Below are positions 8,956 through 16,965 of a stretch of DNA of 64,000 nt, in pieces. A program made the position numbers and the translations under genes. Numbering within the stretch: position 1 is the first letter of the stretch; each line of letters starts with the position of its first letter. The notes beneath the pieces are model-generated. The model was not told the origin of the DNA, ran no database searches, and worked only from the letters and a program-made list of their open reading frames with translations. Source of the DNA: Oceanobacillus zhaokaii (GTDB lineage Bacteria > Bacillota > Bacilli > Bacillales > Amphibacillaceae); assembly GCF_003352005.1 (NCBI RefSeq), contig NZ_CP024848.1, forward strand, positions 3,419,001 through 3,483,000, given 5' to 3'.

Positions 8956-10128
8956 TTACACTTCGGCAAATAACTCCACTAAGAATAATGATACCGCCCC
9001 TAATAATGTTGCATCTTCCCCAAGACTTGTCATCACAACAACTGTCCCCTTCGCTTCCGGTGTTAGCGCTCGTTGCTCGATTGTTTGTTCAATCGCTGGC
9101 AGTATAAACCTCTCACTCTTCATTACTCCACCACCGAGAACAATTTTACTTGGATTAATCAGATGGATTAAGTTCGTTAGGCCAATCCCAATAATTTCTC
9201 CTGTTTCTTGGAGAATTTTGATTGCAGCGAGCTCGCCATTTTGTGCAAGCTCAAACACTTCTTTCCCAGTTAATTCTCCAGAGCTGCTATCATTCGAGAG
9301 TTGTTCACTCGCCCTTCTTGCAATCGCCGCTCCACTCGTAAAGGTTTGCAAGCAGCCACGATTGCCGCATTCACAGGTTTCGCCATGGATATCAATTGCC
9401 ATATGACCAATTTCACCGGCAATATCTTGTGCTCCATGGTAAAGTTTTCCATCAATCACAAAGCCCGAACCTACACCTCTGCCAATATTTACAGCAACCA
9501 TGCTATCTAATTCACCATGCCCTCCAAACCATGATTCACCAAGTGCCATTGCCCGTGCATCATTTTCTACTTTTATCGGCAGGTTGAATTCCTGTTCCAG
9601 TTCGTCCTTAATAGGAATATTTCTTAAGTTTAAATTCGGTGCGATGAGCGATGTTCCTGTTTCCACATCAACAACACCATGCATTGCCACACCAATCCCG
9701 AATACCTTTTCCTTATCAATAGCAGATGACTGAAAGAGCTTATTAATATTTTCCTTTAAGATTGCGATAAATTGATCATTGGTAACCGGTAGAGCCAGCT
9801 TACTCGAGGTACGATTGAATACTTCTCCTGCAAGATCTGTAAGCACACATTCCACGGTCTCTGGCCCAGCATCTACACCTATCACATAAAAAGCACTGCT
9901 ATTGATGTGCAGCATTGTCGGTTTCCGCCCACCATTCGACTCACCAAGCTTGCTCTCCGTAACTAGATTTTCCTCAATCAGTTCTTTTACAATACTGCTG
10001 ACAGTTGGCGGCGTAAGGTTTGTCTCCTTCGCAATTTGCGCACGGGAGATCGGCTCAGAATTACGAATTTTGTTTAAAATGTTTGTTTTATTCACCGATT
10101 TCATTAGTTGAAATGAGCCATGTCGCAT
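8956..10128 (-). CDS. ROK-family transcriptional repressor (XylR/NagC type)
   Basis: The 390-residue protein has an N-terminal winged helix (about residues 10-70, ISRAQIAKETNLTPPTVSSIV as recognition region) joined to a ROK sugar-kinase-like domain. The ROK zinc site CECGNRGCLQTF is clear at about residue 250, and phosphate-loop-like strands (VIGVDAGPETVECVL, GIGVAMHGVVD) are present. Proteins of this form repress sugar operons and are released by a sugar ligand. It faces the gal operon tail to tail, and its own promoter carries a match to the operator found twice in front of the ABC and gal operons. I infer control of both, with autoregulation. GGGGA precedes the ATG. The ligand is unknown, galactose or a galactoside being likeliest. 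Confidence 0.88.
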   Translation of the reverse strand: MRHGSFQLMKSVNKTNILNKIRNSEPISRAQIAKETNLTPPTVSSIVKELIEENLVTESKLGESNGGRKPTMLHINSSAFYVIGVDAGPETVECVLTDLAGEVFNRTSSKLALPVTNDQFIAILKENINKLFQSSAIDKEKVFGIGVAMHGVVDVETGTSLIAPNLNLRNIPIKDELEQEFNLPIKVENDARAMALGESWFGGHGELDSMVAVNIGRGVGSGFVIDGKLYHGAQDIAGEIGHMAIDIHGETCECGNRGCLQTFTSGAAIARRASEQLSNDSSSGELTGKEVFELAQNGELAAIKILQETGEIIGIGLTNLIHLINPSKIVLGGGVMKSERFILPAIEQTIEQRALTPEAKGTVVVMTSLGEDATLLGAVSLFLVELFAEV

Positions 10129-10149
10129 GAAATGTTCCCCTTTTTAAAT

Positions 10150-10197
10150 ATTATAGCCTAATTGTATCATAGTTAGTTAAATTAATTAAGTTAATTA
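10150..10197 (-). promoter_or_regulatory. ROK gene promoter with operator copy 3
   Basis: A TATAAT -10 box (10150-10155, minus strand) lies about 20 bases before the start codon. The stretch 10171-10197 (AGTTAGTTAAATTAATTAAG and onward) matches the 22-base operator of the gal region in reverse orientation at 17 of 22 positions and overlaps the -35 region. Autorepression is the likely meaning. Confidence 0.55.
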
Positions 10198-10282
10198 TTT
10201 TTTGTTTAATAGTTGTCGTATATGGCTCAGAACTTTTCTTTGGAATCATTGCTCATTCTCCACTAATGCACCACATGTTAAT

Positions 10283-11014
10283 CTATATCCTGTTTTCATT
10301 TTGAAATTCATATAACTCAATATTGGCAGGGAGTTTTATGCTTGTCAAAATATCTAGTTCTTTTAATCGATCTGTATTATAAGAAGAACCATTTAATATT
10401 GCATTATCTAAATAGCCGGGATGTGTCATTACTTCGACAATCGCACTGTCTCGTGCACGGGTTGGTATTTTTTCAAAATAATCATAAGTTGCAGTAGTTC
10501 CATAAAAATCGTGCAGAAACACATCTGAAAAAGCTGGTACTCCTTCAATTGCTTCTTTAGCCGCACGTCGCACTTTTAGTCCGTATTTATCAGATAATTT
10601 TTGAACGATAGGAAGCAGTTCTGGAATTGCATGCACATGATGATGGCTGTCAAAATGTGTTAATCGAATTCCATTAGCCAGGAATTTTTCAATCTGTGCT
10701 GTCCATTCTTTTTCGACATCATCAAGATTGAGGTTATTATCATTTAATAGTACCTTCAAGTTTTTAAAATTTCCAGATTTGTCAACCAGTGAAGAAACAT
10801 CTTCTAATATTGGACGGCCACAAGTAAGCACAAGATGGATTCCTACATGAAGATCTGGGTTATTCCTAGCTAGTTCAAAGGCATGTTCTGCACCAGGCAT
10901 ATTGGTCATGAGTGTTGCAGAATTTAAAATACCATGTTGATAAGTATCAATTATTCCAAAATTAACTGCTCTTGAATAACCAAAATCGTCTGCGTTTACA
11001 ATTAGCTTAATCAA
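10283..11014 (-). CDS. chbG: YdjC/ChbG-family carbohydrate deacetylase
   Basis: ChbG-type enzymes remove one acetyl group from chitooligosaccharides or their 6-phosphates. The protein opens with the family hallmark IVNADDFGYS (metal-binding Asp), and has GIHLVLTCGRP and LTHFDSHHHVHAIPE with the metal-binding histidines. The start is a TTG at 11014, five bases after GGAGGTAAG (start MIKLIVNADD, 243 residues), rather than the TTG inside the Shine-Dalgarno sequence at 11029. It is the last gene of a PTS operon in the E. coli chb order. This supports a role in processing a phosphorylated acetylated disaccharide. The exact substrate is inferred. Confidence 0.85.
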   Translation of the reverse strand: MIKLIVNADDFGYSRAVNFGIIDTYQHGILNSATLMTNMPGAEHAFELARNNPDLHVGIHLVLTCGRPILEDVSSLVDKSGNFKNLKVLLNDNNLNLDDVEKEWTAQIEKFLANGIRLTHFDSHHHVHAIPELLPIVQKLSDKYGLKVRRAAKEAIEGVPAFSDVFLHDFYGTTATYDYFEKIPTRARDSAIVEVMTHPGYLDNAILNGSSYNTDRLKELDILTSIKLPANIELYEFQNENRI

Positions 11015-11107
11015 AAAACTTACCTCCAATTATATAATGCAGCGTAACCGCTTCTTTATCTTTTTATTGATTTTATTACCTTATGAAAATGATTCCTTTG
11101 TAAAATC

Positions 11108-12433
11108 TTATCTATTAAAAAATTTTGGCAGATAATCTTTGTGCGCTTCTAGCATTTCATCCACAATTTGTTTTGCAGCTTTATCTGATGAAACTAGTGG
11201 ATTAATTGTAAGAGCAAGAACGGCTTTATCATAGCTTCCTTCAACCGCAGCCTCACTAGCAATACGTTCAAATGATTTTATTTGCTGTACAAGTCCCCGG
11301 GCTGCTATTGGGATATCGCCTACAGCAATTGGTTTTGGACCATCCTTTGTAATAATACAGCTTACTTCTACTGCTGAGTCATTGGCAATGCTGGCAATCG
11401 CACCGTTATTCATCGTGTTTACAGGCTGAATATCACCTCTGTCATTATAAATCGAAGTAATTAAGCGAACAGCGGCATCGCTATAATAAGCACCACCGCG
11501 TTCCTGCAGTTGAGGTGGTTTAATGTTTAAGTTTTCATTCTTATAAAGCTCAAACAGTTCTTTTTCTAAACGCTGCACAACTTCAGCTCGAGTTCCTTCC
11601 TTTTCTGCCGATTCCATTGTTTTCTTAAGTGTTTCAGGTCTTTTGTAATAAAAGTTATGATAAGGGCACGGCAGCGCATTTAAAGAACGTATAAATGCTG
11701 GCTCCCACTCCTGTCCTTCAATATTTTTCACGAAATTCGTATTATTAGGATTCGTCATTAATTCTATGACCTTATCCTTAACACTTTCACCATCAACGTA
11801 TATATCTAGTCCGTATACCATATGGTTAAGCCCAGCAAAATCGATACGTACTCTAGAATGTTCTACGTCAAGCAGCTTGGCAATGCCCATTTCCATGCCA
11901 ATTGGTACGTTACAGAGACCAACAACTCTTCTAAAATCACTATGACGAAAAACTGCTTCTGTTACCATTCCAGCTGGGTTCGTAAAGTTAACAAGCCAAG
12001 CATTTGGACAAAGCTCCTGCATTTCACTGACGATTTCTAAAATAATCGGTATTGTACGAAGTCCTTTAAATAAACCACCAGGACCATTTGTTTCTTGACC
12101 TAGCACACCATATTTAAGTGGTATTCTTTCATCCTTTGCCCGCGCATCCAGTAAGCCTACCCGAAACTGAGTAGTAACAAAATCAGCGTCTTTTAAAGCT
12201 TTCCTTCGATCAAATGTTAAATGGACTTCTACTGGAAGATTTGCCTTTTTGAACATACGCTTCGCTAGATTACCGACAATTTCAAGTTTTTCTTTACCTT
12301 CTTCAATATCGACAAGCCATAATTCCTGGATTGGTAATTCATCATATCGTTTGATAAACCCTTCTACAAGTTCAGGAGTGTAACTTGAGCCTCCACCGAT
12401 AGTTGCAATCTTTATTGGCTTTTTCACTGCCAT
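11108..12433 (-). CDS. chbF: 6-phospho-beta-glucosidase, glycoside hydrolase family 4
   Basis: It is an NAD- and metal-dependent cytoplasmic hydrolase that cleaves phosphorylated disaccharides brought in by a PTS. The 441-residue protein has the NAD loop IGGGSSYTPELVEG (residues 13-26), the NFTNPAGMVTEA segment, the metal ligands in GLCNVP and GLNHMVYG, and RGGAYYSDAA with the catalytic tyrosine, all typical of GH4 CelF/LicH/ChbF. It sits between PTS IIA and the ChbG-like deacetylase. In the E. coli pathway ChbF acts after mono-deacetylation. The same order here suggests chitobiose, although cellobiose 6-phosphate or lichenan products are possible. Confidence 0.93.
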   Translation of the reverse strand: MAVKKPIKIATIGGGSSYTPELVEGFIKRYDELPIQELWLVDIEEGKEKLEIVGNLAKRMFKKANLPVEVHLTFDRRKALKDADFVTTQFRVGLLDARAKDERIPLKYGVLGQETNGPGGLFKGLRTIPIILEIVSEMQELCPNAWLVNFTNPAGMVTEAVFRHSDFRRVVGLCNVPIGMEMGIAKLLDVEHSRVRIDFAGLNHMVYGLDIYVDGESVKDKVIELMTNPNNTNFVKNIEGQEWEPAFIRSLNALPCPYHNFYYKRPETLKKTMESAEKEGTRAEVVQRLEKELFELYKNENLNIKPPQLQERGGAYYSDAAVRLITSIYNDRGDIQPVNTMNNGAIASIANDSAVEVSCIITKDGPKPIAVGDIPIAARGLVQQIKSFERIASEAAVEGSYDKAVLALTINPLVSSDKAAKQIVDEMLEAHKDYLPKFFNR

Positions 12434-12446
12434 TATACACTTCCCC

Positions 12447-12776
12447 CTAATTGTTTGTTAAATGATGCATATCTTGCCGAACTTCAATTATCTCGTTTGC
12501 TAGTTCTTTTAGCGTTATCGCTGTCATTAAATGATCTTGCGCATGGACTAAAATAATAGGAATATCAAACCTTTCACCTCGAGCTTCCCCTTGGATTAAT
12601 TTTGTTTGGAATTTATGCGCTAGAATTAATTCCTCATCCGACTCGGTAATTTTCCTTTTTGCTTCGTCAAAGTTCTCCATTTTTGCTTCGTTGATTGCTT
12701 CCATTGCGGAACTCCTTGCATTCCCACTGTGTAATATTAATTGAAAGCTAATATTATATAATTCATCCTTCGTCAA
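12447..12776 (-). CDS. chbA: PTS system, lactose/cellobiose-type IIA component
   Basis: This soluble phosphocarrier accepts phosphate from HPr and passes it to IIB. The 109-residue form MTKDELYNISFQLILHSGN starts at a TTG at 12776 with AAGGGCG eight bases upstream. A longer frame reaching 12848 would overlap the IIC gene and add a sequence unlike the family. The family hallmarks are the HSGNARSSAMEAI helix and IILVHAQDHLMTAI, with the phosphorylated histidine in VHAQDH. Three-helix bundle proteins of this kind are 100-115 residues, in agreement. It lies 64 bases after IIC in the PTS operon. Confidence 0.9.
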   Translation of the reverse strand: MTKDELYNISFQLILHSGNARSSAMEAINEAKMENFDEAKRKITESDEELILAHKFQTKLIQGEARGERFDIPIILVHAQDHLMTAITLKELANEIIEVRQDMHHLTNN

Positions 12777-12840
12777 TAAAAACACGCCCTTAAGTCTAGT
12801 TATTAACAAATAGAATCCTAAAATAGAAGTCGCCTGTTTG

Positions 12841-14172
12841 TTATTCACTTGTTTTGTCGTCTTCTGTTCCCTTTTCTAATTGCAAGTTTTGCTTATCCCA
12901 AACTTTAAAGAAAGGATAATAGATAGCAAAGGCGATGACTAAGTTAATCGCCTGCATCATTCCCCCACGCCAGTCTCCACCCGTTGCCAACAATCCACCA
13001 ATAATTGGGGGTGTTGTCCATGGAACAGCGATTCCTGTTGCTTTCGGTGCAAAACCTATCTGCATGAACACGAATGTTGATATAGCCATTACAACTGGAG
13101 CTAAAATAAAAGGAATCATTAATATTGGGTTCATCACTATCGGAGCCCCAAAGACAATTGGTTCATTGATATTAAATATTCCTGGTCCAATCGCCAGTTT
13201 ACCTAATTGTTTTGATTGCTGACTTTTTGCAAAAATTAGCATCATAATAGCAAACATCAAGGTTGCACCAGACCCGCCCATATGAATAAAAATTTCAAAG
13301 AACTGCATGTTTACAATATTCGGAATCTCTGTTCCAGCTTGAAGAGCTAATCGATTCTCATCGGTTGCGGCTAACATGATTGGTCCCATAATACCGCCAA
13401 TAATTGCTGCACCATGGAGACCACAAACCCAAAGCAGGTGGACAAGCAGCACATAAACAATTGCCCCAATTAGTGTTGTACCGAAAACACTGAGTGGCTC
13501 CTGTAACAGTTGTCCAACAATATTATGCAAACTCTCAAATGGTGTCATTTCAATAATCAGACGAAGCAGCCAAACAACAATAATTACTATTGCTGCAGGG
13601 AAAAGCGCGATAAACGATTTGCTTACACTTGGTGGCACTCCATCAGGCATTTTAATTACCAAGCCTTTTTTAATAATGTACCGGAAAATTTCAGTAGATA
13701 ATAGCGCAATTAGTATTCCTACAAATAGTCCTTTACTTCCCAGTAAAGCAATTGGAAGAACACCAGTTACCTCAATCGCTGCTTCCGTACCCGCTGGGGT
13801 GAACATCGTAAAATAAGGCGTTGCTAAAACAAAAGCAGATAAGGAGATAGCACCAGCACTCAGCGGATCGACTTTATAATGTTCTGCAAGGCGGTATGCA
13901 ATCCCAAATGTCGCAACAAGTGCCATAATATCGAATGTTGCCGTTACTGGATACGTTAATTTTGTTAACCAAAGTTCACCAAATATGCTTGCCATCCACT
14001 CGTTATAGCCTGGGATTGGGAGAAAACCTAGAATTAGGAAAAGCGATCCAATAATAATGAGCGGCATTGCTAAAATAATACCATCCCGTAAAGCTTGTAA
14101 ATGTCTTTGCGCAGCTATTTTACCAGCAACAGGCATCACTTTTTCTTCAAGAAATACATTAACTTTACTCAT
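12841..14172 (-). CDS. chbC: PTS system, cellobiose/chitobiose-type IIC membrane component
   Basis: This 443-residue membrane channel brings in and phosphorylates a beta-diglycoside. It has many hydrophobic segments, starting at ILAMPLIIIGSLFLILGFLPIPG (around residue 32), and the lactose/cellobiose IIC features VHLLWVCGLHGAA and NINEPIVFGAPIV (substrate-binding NxNEP loop). Start ATG at 14172 follows GGGGGTGA. Its neighbours are IIB upstream and IIA downstream, so all three PTS parts are present. EI and HPr must come from elsewhere. The disaccharide cannot be read from the sequence. Chitobiose is inferred from gene order. Confidence 0.92.
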   Translation of the reverse strand: MSKVNVFLEEKVMPVAGKIAAQRHLQALRDGIILAMPLIIIGSLFLILGFLPIPGYNEWMASIFGELWLTKLTYPVTATFDIMALVATFGIAYRLAEHYKVDPLSAGAISLSAFVLATPYFTMFTPAGTEAAIEVTGVLPIALLGSKGLFVGILIALLSTEIFRYIIKKGLVIKMPDGVPPSVSKSFIALFPAAIVIIVVWLLRLIIEMTPFESLHNIVGQLLQEPLSVFGTTLIGAIVYVLLVHLLWVCGLHGAAIIGGIMGPIMLAATDENRLALQAGTEIPNIVNMQFFEIFIHMGGSGATLMFAIMMLIFAKSQQSKQLGKLAIGPGIFNINEPIVFGAPIVMNPILMIPFILAPVVMAISTFVFMQIGFAPKATGIAVPWTTPPIIGGLLATGGDWRGGMMQAINLVIAFAIYYPFFKVWDKQNLQLEKGTEDDKTSE

Positions 14173-14192
14173 AGATAATCACCCCCTGAAAA

Positions 14193-14498
14193 TTATGAAA
14201 CAATTAGGCTCCTAGCAAACTTTACAACCTCATCACCCTTAATCAGACCGTAATGGACAGAGTTAATTAGATCAACCGGAATCCCTTTCTCCTCACCAAT
14301 TTTCTTCATTTTGGGAAGTAAATATCTCACTTGCGGTCCTAGAAGAAGAACATCAGCATCGTCGACATGATTATTGACTTCGTTTGCAGACACCGCCCAA
14401 ATCTTGCAATCCAATCCTTGCTCCTTTGCATACGCCTCCATTTTCGTTACTAGTAAGCTCGTACTCATTCCTGCTGCACAGCACAATAAAATATTCAT
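14193..14498 (-). CDS. chbB: PTS system, lactose/cellobiose-type IIB component
   Basis: This 101-residue phosphocarrier takes phosphate on the cysteine of its N-terminal loop [16 protein letters not shown] and hands it to the sugar in IIC. The start is the ATG at 14498, eight bases after GGAGGAT. The TTG 18 bases earlier would put the Shine-Dalgarno inside the gene. It is the first gene of the operon and is preceded by a strong cre site, so carbon catabolite repression is expected. Confidence 0.92.
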   Translation of the reverse strand: MNILLCCAAGMSTSLLVTKMEAYAKEQGLDCKIWAVSANEVNNHVDDADVLLLGPQVRYLLPKMKKIGEEKGIPVDLINSVHYGLIKGDEVVKFARSLIVS

Positions 14499-14522
14499 AA
14501 AATATCCTCCTCGCAATATTTA

Positions 14523-14537
14523 GGTAAGCGCTTCCAA
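14523..14537. promoter_or_regulatory. cre site upstream of the chb-type operon
   Basis: On the minus strand TTGGAAGCGCTTACC fits the consensus WTGNAANCGNWNNCW at 14 of 15 positions. It lies 25-39 bases before the IIB start codon, so CcpA would block initiation or early elongation. Confidence 0.75.
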
Positions 14538-14660
14538 ATGCATTTTGGATAGATTTACCTATATTAAGTATATTGAGGAGGTTTTATATTATTCATTTAT
14601 GTTTTTGAGGTGCCTGTCACTTCCCTTGTTTTATCGAAATTTGTCGATTTAAAATAGAAA

Positions 14661-14689
14661 AAGATAACCGATTATCAATCGGTTACCTT
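14661..14689 (-). terminator. Terminator after the phosphofructokinase-like gene
   Basis: The minus-strand stem TAACCGATT/AATCGGTTA has a 3-base loop, extends with further A-T and G-C pairs, and is followed by TCTTTTTC. It lies about 50 bases after the stop at 14738. Confidence 0.8.
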
Positions 14690-14737
14690 TCCTATGCAAA
14701 AACGCTAATCATTTAACTTCTATCATAAACAAGAGAT

Positions 14738-15694
14738 TTAATATGAAAGTATTTCCGCTAAACGGTAATCCTCTAATTTCTCGCTCACTTTAGTATGCAC
14801 ATCACTAAAATCAACATTGATTATTTTATTCTCTCTAATTCCAACAGCCTTCCCTGAATGTCCGTCCTTTAATAGTTCTACTGCTGCAACACCCATTCTG
14901 CTTGCTATTCTCCTATCAAACGCGGATGGATGTCCTCCTCTTTGTAAAAGTCCTAAAATAGAGGTACGCACACTAATATCTAATTTATCTTCTATTCCTT
15001 TTTGTAACTCGTTTAAATCATATAGATTTTCAGTTACGATGATGAGATTATCTCTTCTGCCCTTGTTAATTCTTTCACTCAATTCAGAGCATAGAGTGTC
15101 TAAATCTAATTTTTTTTCCGGAGTAGAAATGATTTCTCCGCCACCTGCTAGAGCTGAATATAAAGCTAAATCACCACATTTTCTACCCATTACTTCGACA
15201 ATCGTTGTTTTTTCGTGTGATAAACTTGTGTCTTTGATTTTACCAATACTTTCTAATATCGTATTTACCGTTGTATCAAATCCGATGGCATATTCGGTAT
15301 ATGCTAGATTATTTTCAACTATTGCAGGTATACCAATTACTTTTACACCTTGTTGATGCAATTTATCAGCCGCTTTAAAGGATCCCTCACCACCGATAAT
15401 AACTAATGCACTTATCTCGAATTTCTTTAAGGCATCCAGTGCTTTGTTTTCCTCTATCTCAGCCATAAATTCTCGACTGTTTGATGTTTTTAATATGGTT
15501 CCACCTTTATCTGTAACGTTTTCCAACTCATTAGAAGTTATTGGATAAATATCTCCATTTATTAAGCCTTGGAATCCGTAATATATTGCCATTACCTCTA
15601 GCTCATAATAATTAGCCGCTTTTACAACAGCATTAATTGCAGCATTCATTCCAGGCGCGTCTCCGCCACTTGTCATAATTCCTAATTTACTCAT
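14738..15694 (-). CDS. 6-phosphofructokinase-like protein with altered active site
   Basis: The 318-residue protein aligns end to end, without gaps over the key region, with bacterial PfkA: SGGDAPGMN at residues 9-17, IGFDTTVNT at 137-145, VEVMGR at 166-171 and LQRGGHPSAFD. However, the catalytic GTIDND is replaced by A124-I-V-E-N-N129, so Thr125, Asp127 and Asp129 are Ile, Glu and Asn. Asp103 of GGDGS is Glu, Arg72 is Asn, Arg162 is Lys and His249 is Leu. Arg171 and Arg243 remain. Start ATG at 15694 follows GAGGTG; the TTG at 15709 overlaps that site. It may use another sugar phosphate or be regulatory. Ordinary PFK activity is doubtful. It has its own promoter and terminator. Confidence 0.82.
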   Translation of the reverse strand: MSKLGIMTSGGDAPGMNAAINAVVKAANYYELEVMAIYYGFQGLINGDIYPITSNELENVTDKGGTILKTSNSREFMAEIEENKALDALKKFEISALVIIGGEGSFKAADKLHQQGVKVIGIPAIVENNLAYTEYAIGFDTTVNTILESIGKIKDTSLSHEKTTIVEVMGRKCGDLALYSALAGGGEIISTPEKKLDLDTLCSELSERINKGRRDNLIIVTENLYDLNELQKGIEDKLDISVRTSILGLLQRGGHPSAFDRRIASRMGVAAVELLKDGHSGKAVGIRENKIINVDFSDVHTKVSEKLEDYRLAEILSY

Positions 15695-15769
15695 AAATAA
15701 ACACCTCAAAATAAATTTTATGTACCTTTTTTATATGTACTGCGAAAACCCTTTTGAAAACGCCTTTTT

Positions 15770-15821
15770 ATTATACACTGTTTTTGTGAAAAATTCAGAG
15801 AACCTAATGTTATAACATTAG
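15770..15821 (-). promoter_or_regulatory. Promoter region of the PFK-like gene with an 18-base palindrome
   Basis: A TATAAT box lies at 15770-15775 on the minus strand. A perfect 18-base palindrome CTAATGTTATAACATTAG occupies 15804-15821, just upstream of where the -35 would be. The position suits an activator or a repressor. No known binding motif is recognised. Confidence 0.45.
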
Positions 15822-15905
15822 AATTGACAACAAAAGGCTCTAAAATACTTCATTCAGTTAGGGAATAAAATATGGAGACCCTCTCTTTAATCCATAGGTT
15901 TCAAA

Positions 15906-15944
15906 TAAAAAAGCATCGCTATATCTTCATAAAGAGTATAGCGA
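15906..15944 (-). terminator. Terminator after the PHP phosphatase gene
   Basis: The minus-strand stem TCGCTATA/TATAGCGA is extended by five more pairs, including two G-U pairs, and followed by a run of six T. It lies about 40 bases after the stop at 15983. Confidence 0.82.
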
Positions 15945-15982
15945 CACTTCTATCTAATTCAAAGTATTCTTTAGAAAATCCT

Positions 15983-16780
15983 CTAAATCCCCACTCTTTT
16001 CGCCATCCGCTTATCAAATGTATACACATACTTGAAGCCTGCTTCCTTCGCCATCAAAAGAGCATCATCCAAATGAGCCCCAACAGTCTCAGCACGATGC
16101 GAATCGGAGCCTATCGTAAGAATTTCACCCCCTAAATATTTATACAGCTTTAATATATTCATTGTTGGAAATGCTTCTCCCACTTTTACATTTGATATTC
16201 CTGATGTATTAATTTCAATTCCGATTCCCCGGTCAATAGCTTTACGTAAAATTCGTTCGACTATCTCTTGAAAATCCAGGAATGCATAATTGCCGATAGT
16301 GTCGATAGCATATCTCTTCATCAGATCGAAATGTGCAATCACATCAATATCTGCATAGGATACGAGCTCAAATACTTCTTCAAAATAGCCTTGATAAATC
16401 TCATTTGGTGTTTTCTCAGACATATATTTTCTTAGTTTTTCTTCCTTGATGTTATGTACAGAACCTAGAATAAAATCTAATTCAAGTCCATTTAAAGCTT
16501 GGGCATACTCGTCCCTTAATAAGTGCGGTTCACAGAGCTCAATACCAGCTTTTATAACTAATCTGCCTTCATACTTTTCTCGGCATGCAGTAATTTGTGT
16601 GAAGTATCGTTCAAAATCTATATGGCCATAAGTTGGAGCACTCGGATTAACTGAAAAATGTTCGGTGAAACATATTTCATTGATACCTTTATTTATTGCT
16701 TGCAGGCATACGTCATCCATATTTGCTTTTGAATCAAATGAATTGTCAGTGTGATGGTGGTATTCTGTTAGATAGTACAT
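15983..16780 (-). CDS. PHP-domain phosphatase, histidinol-phosphatase (HisJ/HisK) family
   Basis: This 265-residue protein has the PHP metal motifs: YHHHTDNSFDS (residues 7-17), EICFTEHFSV, GIELCEPH, LGSVHNI, VIAHFDLMKRY, and the final SDSHRAE. All usual metal ligands appear present. I start it at the ATG at 16780 with GAAGGAG eight bases upstream, not at 16807. Members hydrolyse histidinol phosphate, but no histidine genes are nearby. In a carbohydrate locus beside a transketolase and a PFK paralogue, a sugar-phosphate phosphatase role is equally possible. A terminator-like stem separates it from the transketolase upstream. Confidence 0.82.
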   Translation of the reverse strand: MYYLTEYHHHTDNSFDSKANMDDVCLQAINKGINEICFTEHFSVNPSAPTYGHIDFERYFTQITACREKYEGRLVIKAGIELCEPHLLRDEYAQALNGLELDFILGSVHNIKEEKLRKYMSEKTPNEIYQGYFEEVFELVSYADIDVIAHFDLMKRYAIDTIGNYAFLDFQEIVERILRKAIDRGIGIEINTSGISNVKVGEAFPTMNILKLYKYLGGEILTIGSDSHRAETVGAHLDDALLMAKEAGFKYVYTFDKRMAKRVGI

Positions 16781-16840
16781 GATTGCAGCTCCTTCGATAT
16801 CTATCAAAATATTAGCCTGTTTAATTATTAGAAAATTGGT

Positions 16841-16920
16841 TTGTCACCGAGCATTTCGATAACAGCCTTAGTTGCACTTATTCGTTAAGAAAGTTTTTAT
16901 CCTTACTTAACTACAAAATA
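16841..16920. repeat. Dispersed repeat, copy 1
   Basis: This stretch of about 80 bases shares TTGTCACC, ACAGCCTTAGTTGCACTTAT and AAGAAAGT, in the same order and spacing, with 61344-61430. It shares GTTGCACTTAT with 30616-30694. It sits in the gap between the PHP and transketolase genes, next to a terminator stem. This is the most diverged copy in its right half. Confidence 0.6.
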
Positions 16921-16951
16921 AGGTAACCTATAACTTCTAGGCTACCTTATT
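16917..16951 (-). terminator. Terminator after transketolase gene 1
   Basis: Two 14-base arms (AATAAGGTAACCTA and TAGGCTACCTTATT) pair with one mismatch around a 7-base loop, 15 bases after the stop at 16966. The T run is short, so read-through into the PHP gene is possible. Confidence 0.7.
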
Positions 16952-16965
16952 ATAGCAAATGCATC

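Noticed and set aside
8915..9406. Plus-strand frame of 163 codons opposite the ROK gene
   Set aside because: It is antisense to a clear ROK protein, begins inside the bidirectional terminator and has a low-complexity Ser/Ile/Ala composition typical of a shadow frame.
14575..14654. Plus-strand GAGGAGG followed by a short frame (MFLRCLSLPLF)
   Set aside because: The ATG is too far from the GAGGAGG, the frame stops after 18 codons and there is no homology. Probably chance in a promoter region.
14817..15356. Plus-strand frame of 179 codons
   Set aside because: It is fully antisense to the PFK-like gene, whose motifs are unmistakable. No Shine-Dalgarno sequence.
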